Assembly (NCBI GenBank): GCA_000499405.2
Contig: HG738138.1
Location: 11,773,208-11,837,207, forward strand
DNA length: 64,000 nucleotides
Direction of reading: 5' to 3'
Source of the DNA: Onchocerca volvulus
Lineage: Eukaryota > Nematoda > Chromadorea > Rhabditida > Onchocercidae
Shown here in pieces: positions 58,848 through 64,000 of this stretch; position 1 is the stretch's first letter; each line of letters begins with the position of its first letter. Under the pieces are notes generated by a model that was not told where the DNA came from, made no database searches, and was given only the letters and a program-made list of their open reading frames with translations. Made by a program: the position numbers and the translations under genes.

Positions 58848-58960
58848 TTCTGTGTATATATATGTATGTGTGTGCAAGTGTATGTGTGTATGTATGTGTG
58901 TGTGCATGTATGTGTGTGCACGTGTGTGTGCGTATTTGTATGTGTATGCGTGTGTCGATA
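58848..58960. repeat. TG-rich microsatellite
   Basis: Interrupted (TG)n with TATG and TGCA variants (tatgtatgtgtgtgcaagtg and similar). The apparent Cys/Val and His/Thr open frames here are repeat artefacts. Confidence 0.95.
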
Positions 58961-59150
58961 TGTTATCTTTAATTTCAAAAAAGATATTTTCATACTTGCA
59001 AAATTTATTTTTTTTAAATTTTCGAATCATATTTCTTAATAGGCAGTCCTTATTTACAAATATATATATTAATGTTGTATTGAAATTTGTGCCTGAAAGC
59101 ACCTTTGTATATTTCGCTTCGGCATACTAAAATGGACATCCTGATAGTCA

Positions 59151-59320
59151 ATTGGATTAGATCATTCTGCACTGAAACTACTACCTAATCAGCTTTTCGT
59201 TAGTTATTTGGATTAGATCACTTCTTACATCCAAACTATTATTTTAATTAACATTCTGCTAAACATCTGGATTGACTCACGCTACATTTAAACTATTATC
59301 TCATCTTTCCTCTAAAACGA
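59151..59320. repeat. Degenerate 57-bp minisatellite, three copies
   Basis: Copies start near 59151, 59207 and 59264. Each has TTGGATTAGATCA-like or CTGGATTGACTCA-like starts followed by an aaactatta motif about 25 bases on. Confidence 0.75.
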
Positions 59321-59533
59321 TCGTCGTTTAAGTTAATTAGTTGTCCATTTTTTGTCTGTAATTTTCTAATCCTTTTTTTTTTTCTTAATTCAGTAATAAG
59401 AAAAATACACGAAATGCAAGAAATGAGGAAATATCTTCCTCTTCTTTCCCGCTTTCTCTTATTCCATTCATCCGTTTCTTATCTTAGTAATTTTGATTTT
59501 TGCTGGTGTTAAAACCAATAATACCAATATTTG

Positions 59534-59645
59534 AGAATAAATTGAAGTTTCAAATAATCACAAGATTTGAGGAGAAACTAAATTTTAAAATAACATTGAG
59601 ATTTGGAAAGAAATTAAATTCCAAATAATATTAAGATTTGGAAAC
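59534..59645. repeat. Degenerate 36-bp minisatellite, three copies
   Basis: Three successive units each combine an aaattgaa/aaactaaat/aaattaaat start with an aataat or aataac centre and an agatttg end. Copies are near 59534, 59572 and 59608. Confidence 0.75.
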
Positions 59646-60082
59646 TTTATTTACCTTTGTACCTTTGTAAATAAATTGTTTCTTGACTTTTTTTCTTTTA
59701 TTGTTCATTGACTTTTTCTCTTTTTTTTTTCACAGTTTTTCGTTCATATCTATACTTCCTATATCATCTGCTTAAATTTTAATTCATAATTAATTAGTAT
59801 GAGATCATTTTTCATGATATCTTACAAACATATTTGATTAGAGAAAAAACTTAAATTTTTTTTATTCGATTCAAAACATTTCTAATTTTTCAAAATATTA
59901 AGCAAAAAGAAAAATGCACAATCATCCTTATACTTTTCTGTTATAAATTACAAAACATGTAGCTTTTATATTTGTAATTTTATCAATTACAATTTTCGTT
60001 CCTGCTCTCTCTCTCTCTCTCCTTTTTTCTCTTTCTCAATTTTCAACTTTTTTTTCTTTAATTTTAATTTTTTTATTTTTAG

Positions 60083-63650
<3,568 letters not shown>

Positions 63651-63671
<21 letters not shown>

Positions 63672-63759
63672 GTTTGAATCAGTTATTATTATTGTAATAA
63701 ACAGTTATTATTATTACTTCGAATTCCGAAACCAGGTTTGAATCAATTATTATTATTGT
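63651..63759. repeat. 45-bp duplication copying an exon end and splice donor
   Basis: Copies 63651-63695 and 63715-63759 are 45 bp each with three differences, separated by a 19-bp spacer. Both include the exon end and the donor (CAG|GTTTGA) of NUAK exon 63523-63671. Confidence 0.9.
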
Positions 63760-64000
63760 CACTTATTTACCAATTGAAGGTTATCGGAATTTCTTGACAT
63801 TACCATTTTCTAAAAACATGTCGAAATTAACTTCCCATGGTTCTTCTGATATCATATGTCATATACATGTGTATAACATAAATTATAGTTATATTTGAAA
63901 TGGTTTGCTTTTCCTTTCATGGCAAATTCAAATTAATTAGGCAATATTTGAAATTTTTGATCAAAACGTGATTTATTTTAATTGAAATTATCATAAATTA
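63672..64000 (+). other. Start of the next NUAK intron
   Basis: Follows the donor at 63672 and holds the second copy of the exon-end duplication, then AT-rich sequence to the window edge. No further exon seen. Confidence 0.6.

Larger units (their letters stand above)
53466..60082. other. Long AT-rich stretch upstream of the NUAK kinase
   Basis: No confident gene. It probably contains 5' exons, introns and promoter of the plus-strand NUAK gene, because the first recognised exon at 60083 begins inside a codon. A 22-nt segment at about 55540-55561 has an acceptor (ccttcag) and donor (gtgagg) and ends in the phase the 60083 exon needs, but it is too short to claim. The region also holds TG microsatellites, minisatellites at 59.15-59.64 kb and T-rich runs. 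Confidence 0.5.

Noticed and set aside
58824..59130. Long open frames rich in Cys/Val/Met (plus) and His/Thr (minus)
   Set aside because: They are translations of the TG/CA microsatellite in different frames, not genes.

Overview
The window is eukaryotic nuclear DNA. It is very AT-rich, full of poly-A/T runs, and its genes are split into short exons (about 60-250 nt) by small GT-AG introns. Gene content and gene architecture point to a nematode, probably a parasitic spirurid or filarial type. That assignment is an inference from AT bias, intron style and homologues (NUAK/UNC-82-like kinase, AP-2 alpha, tetraspanin, RNFT, rootletin). No operon-like bacterial features, tRNA, rRNA, CRISPR array or intact transposon was seen. 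I rebuilt the gene models by hand from splice sites, and checked each one for phase continuity across every junction.

Layout: (1) 1-8116, plus strand: the last 1376 residues of a rootletin-like coiled-coil protein in 27 exons. (2) 9781-11062, minus: the 5' half of a type II phosphatidylinositol 4-kinase, whose catalytic remainder is absent from the window. (3) 13573-20472, minus: complete AP-2 adaptor alpha subunit, 21 exons, 933 aa. (4) 22738-25647, minus: small secreted nitrobindin/THAP4-like heme-binding protein, 197 aa. (5) 28094-31861, minus: RNFT-type membrane RING E3 ligase, 432 aa. (6) 33731-36674, minus: a tetraspanin with two alternative 5' ends (303 or 350 aa). (7) 37068-39930, minus: unrecognised 407-aa protein. 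(8) 44488-48844, plus: unrecognised secreted protein of 537 aa in 12 exons, the best candidate for something undescribed. (9) 48.8-60 kb: long AT-rich stretch with microsatellites, degenerate minisatellites and a possible orphan membrane-anchor exon. (10) 60083-63671 and beyond, plus: NUAK (UNC-82/ARK5) protein kinase, truncated by the window edge.

The genes do not form one pathway. Several concern membranes and trafficking: AP-2 alpha (clathrin endocytosis), PI4K type II (endosomal PI4P), RNFT and tetraspanin. Rootletin serves the ciliary base and NUAK/UNC-82 serves cytoskeletal organisation in muscle. The points most worth a second look are the novel secreted gene with its conserved-looking cysteine-rich last exon, the tetraspanin alternative promoters, the PI4K2 gene that seems to stop or to enclose rootletin, a possible short rootletin isoform, and a perfect 29-bp hairpin in an AP-2 alpha intron.
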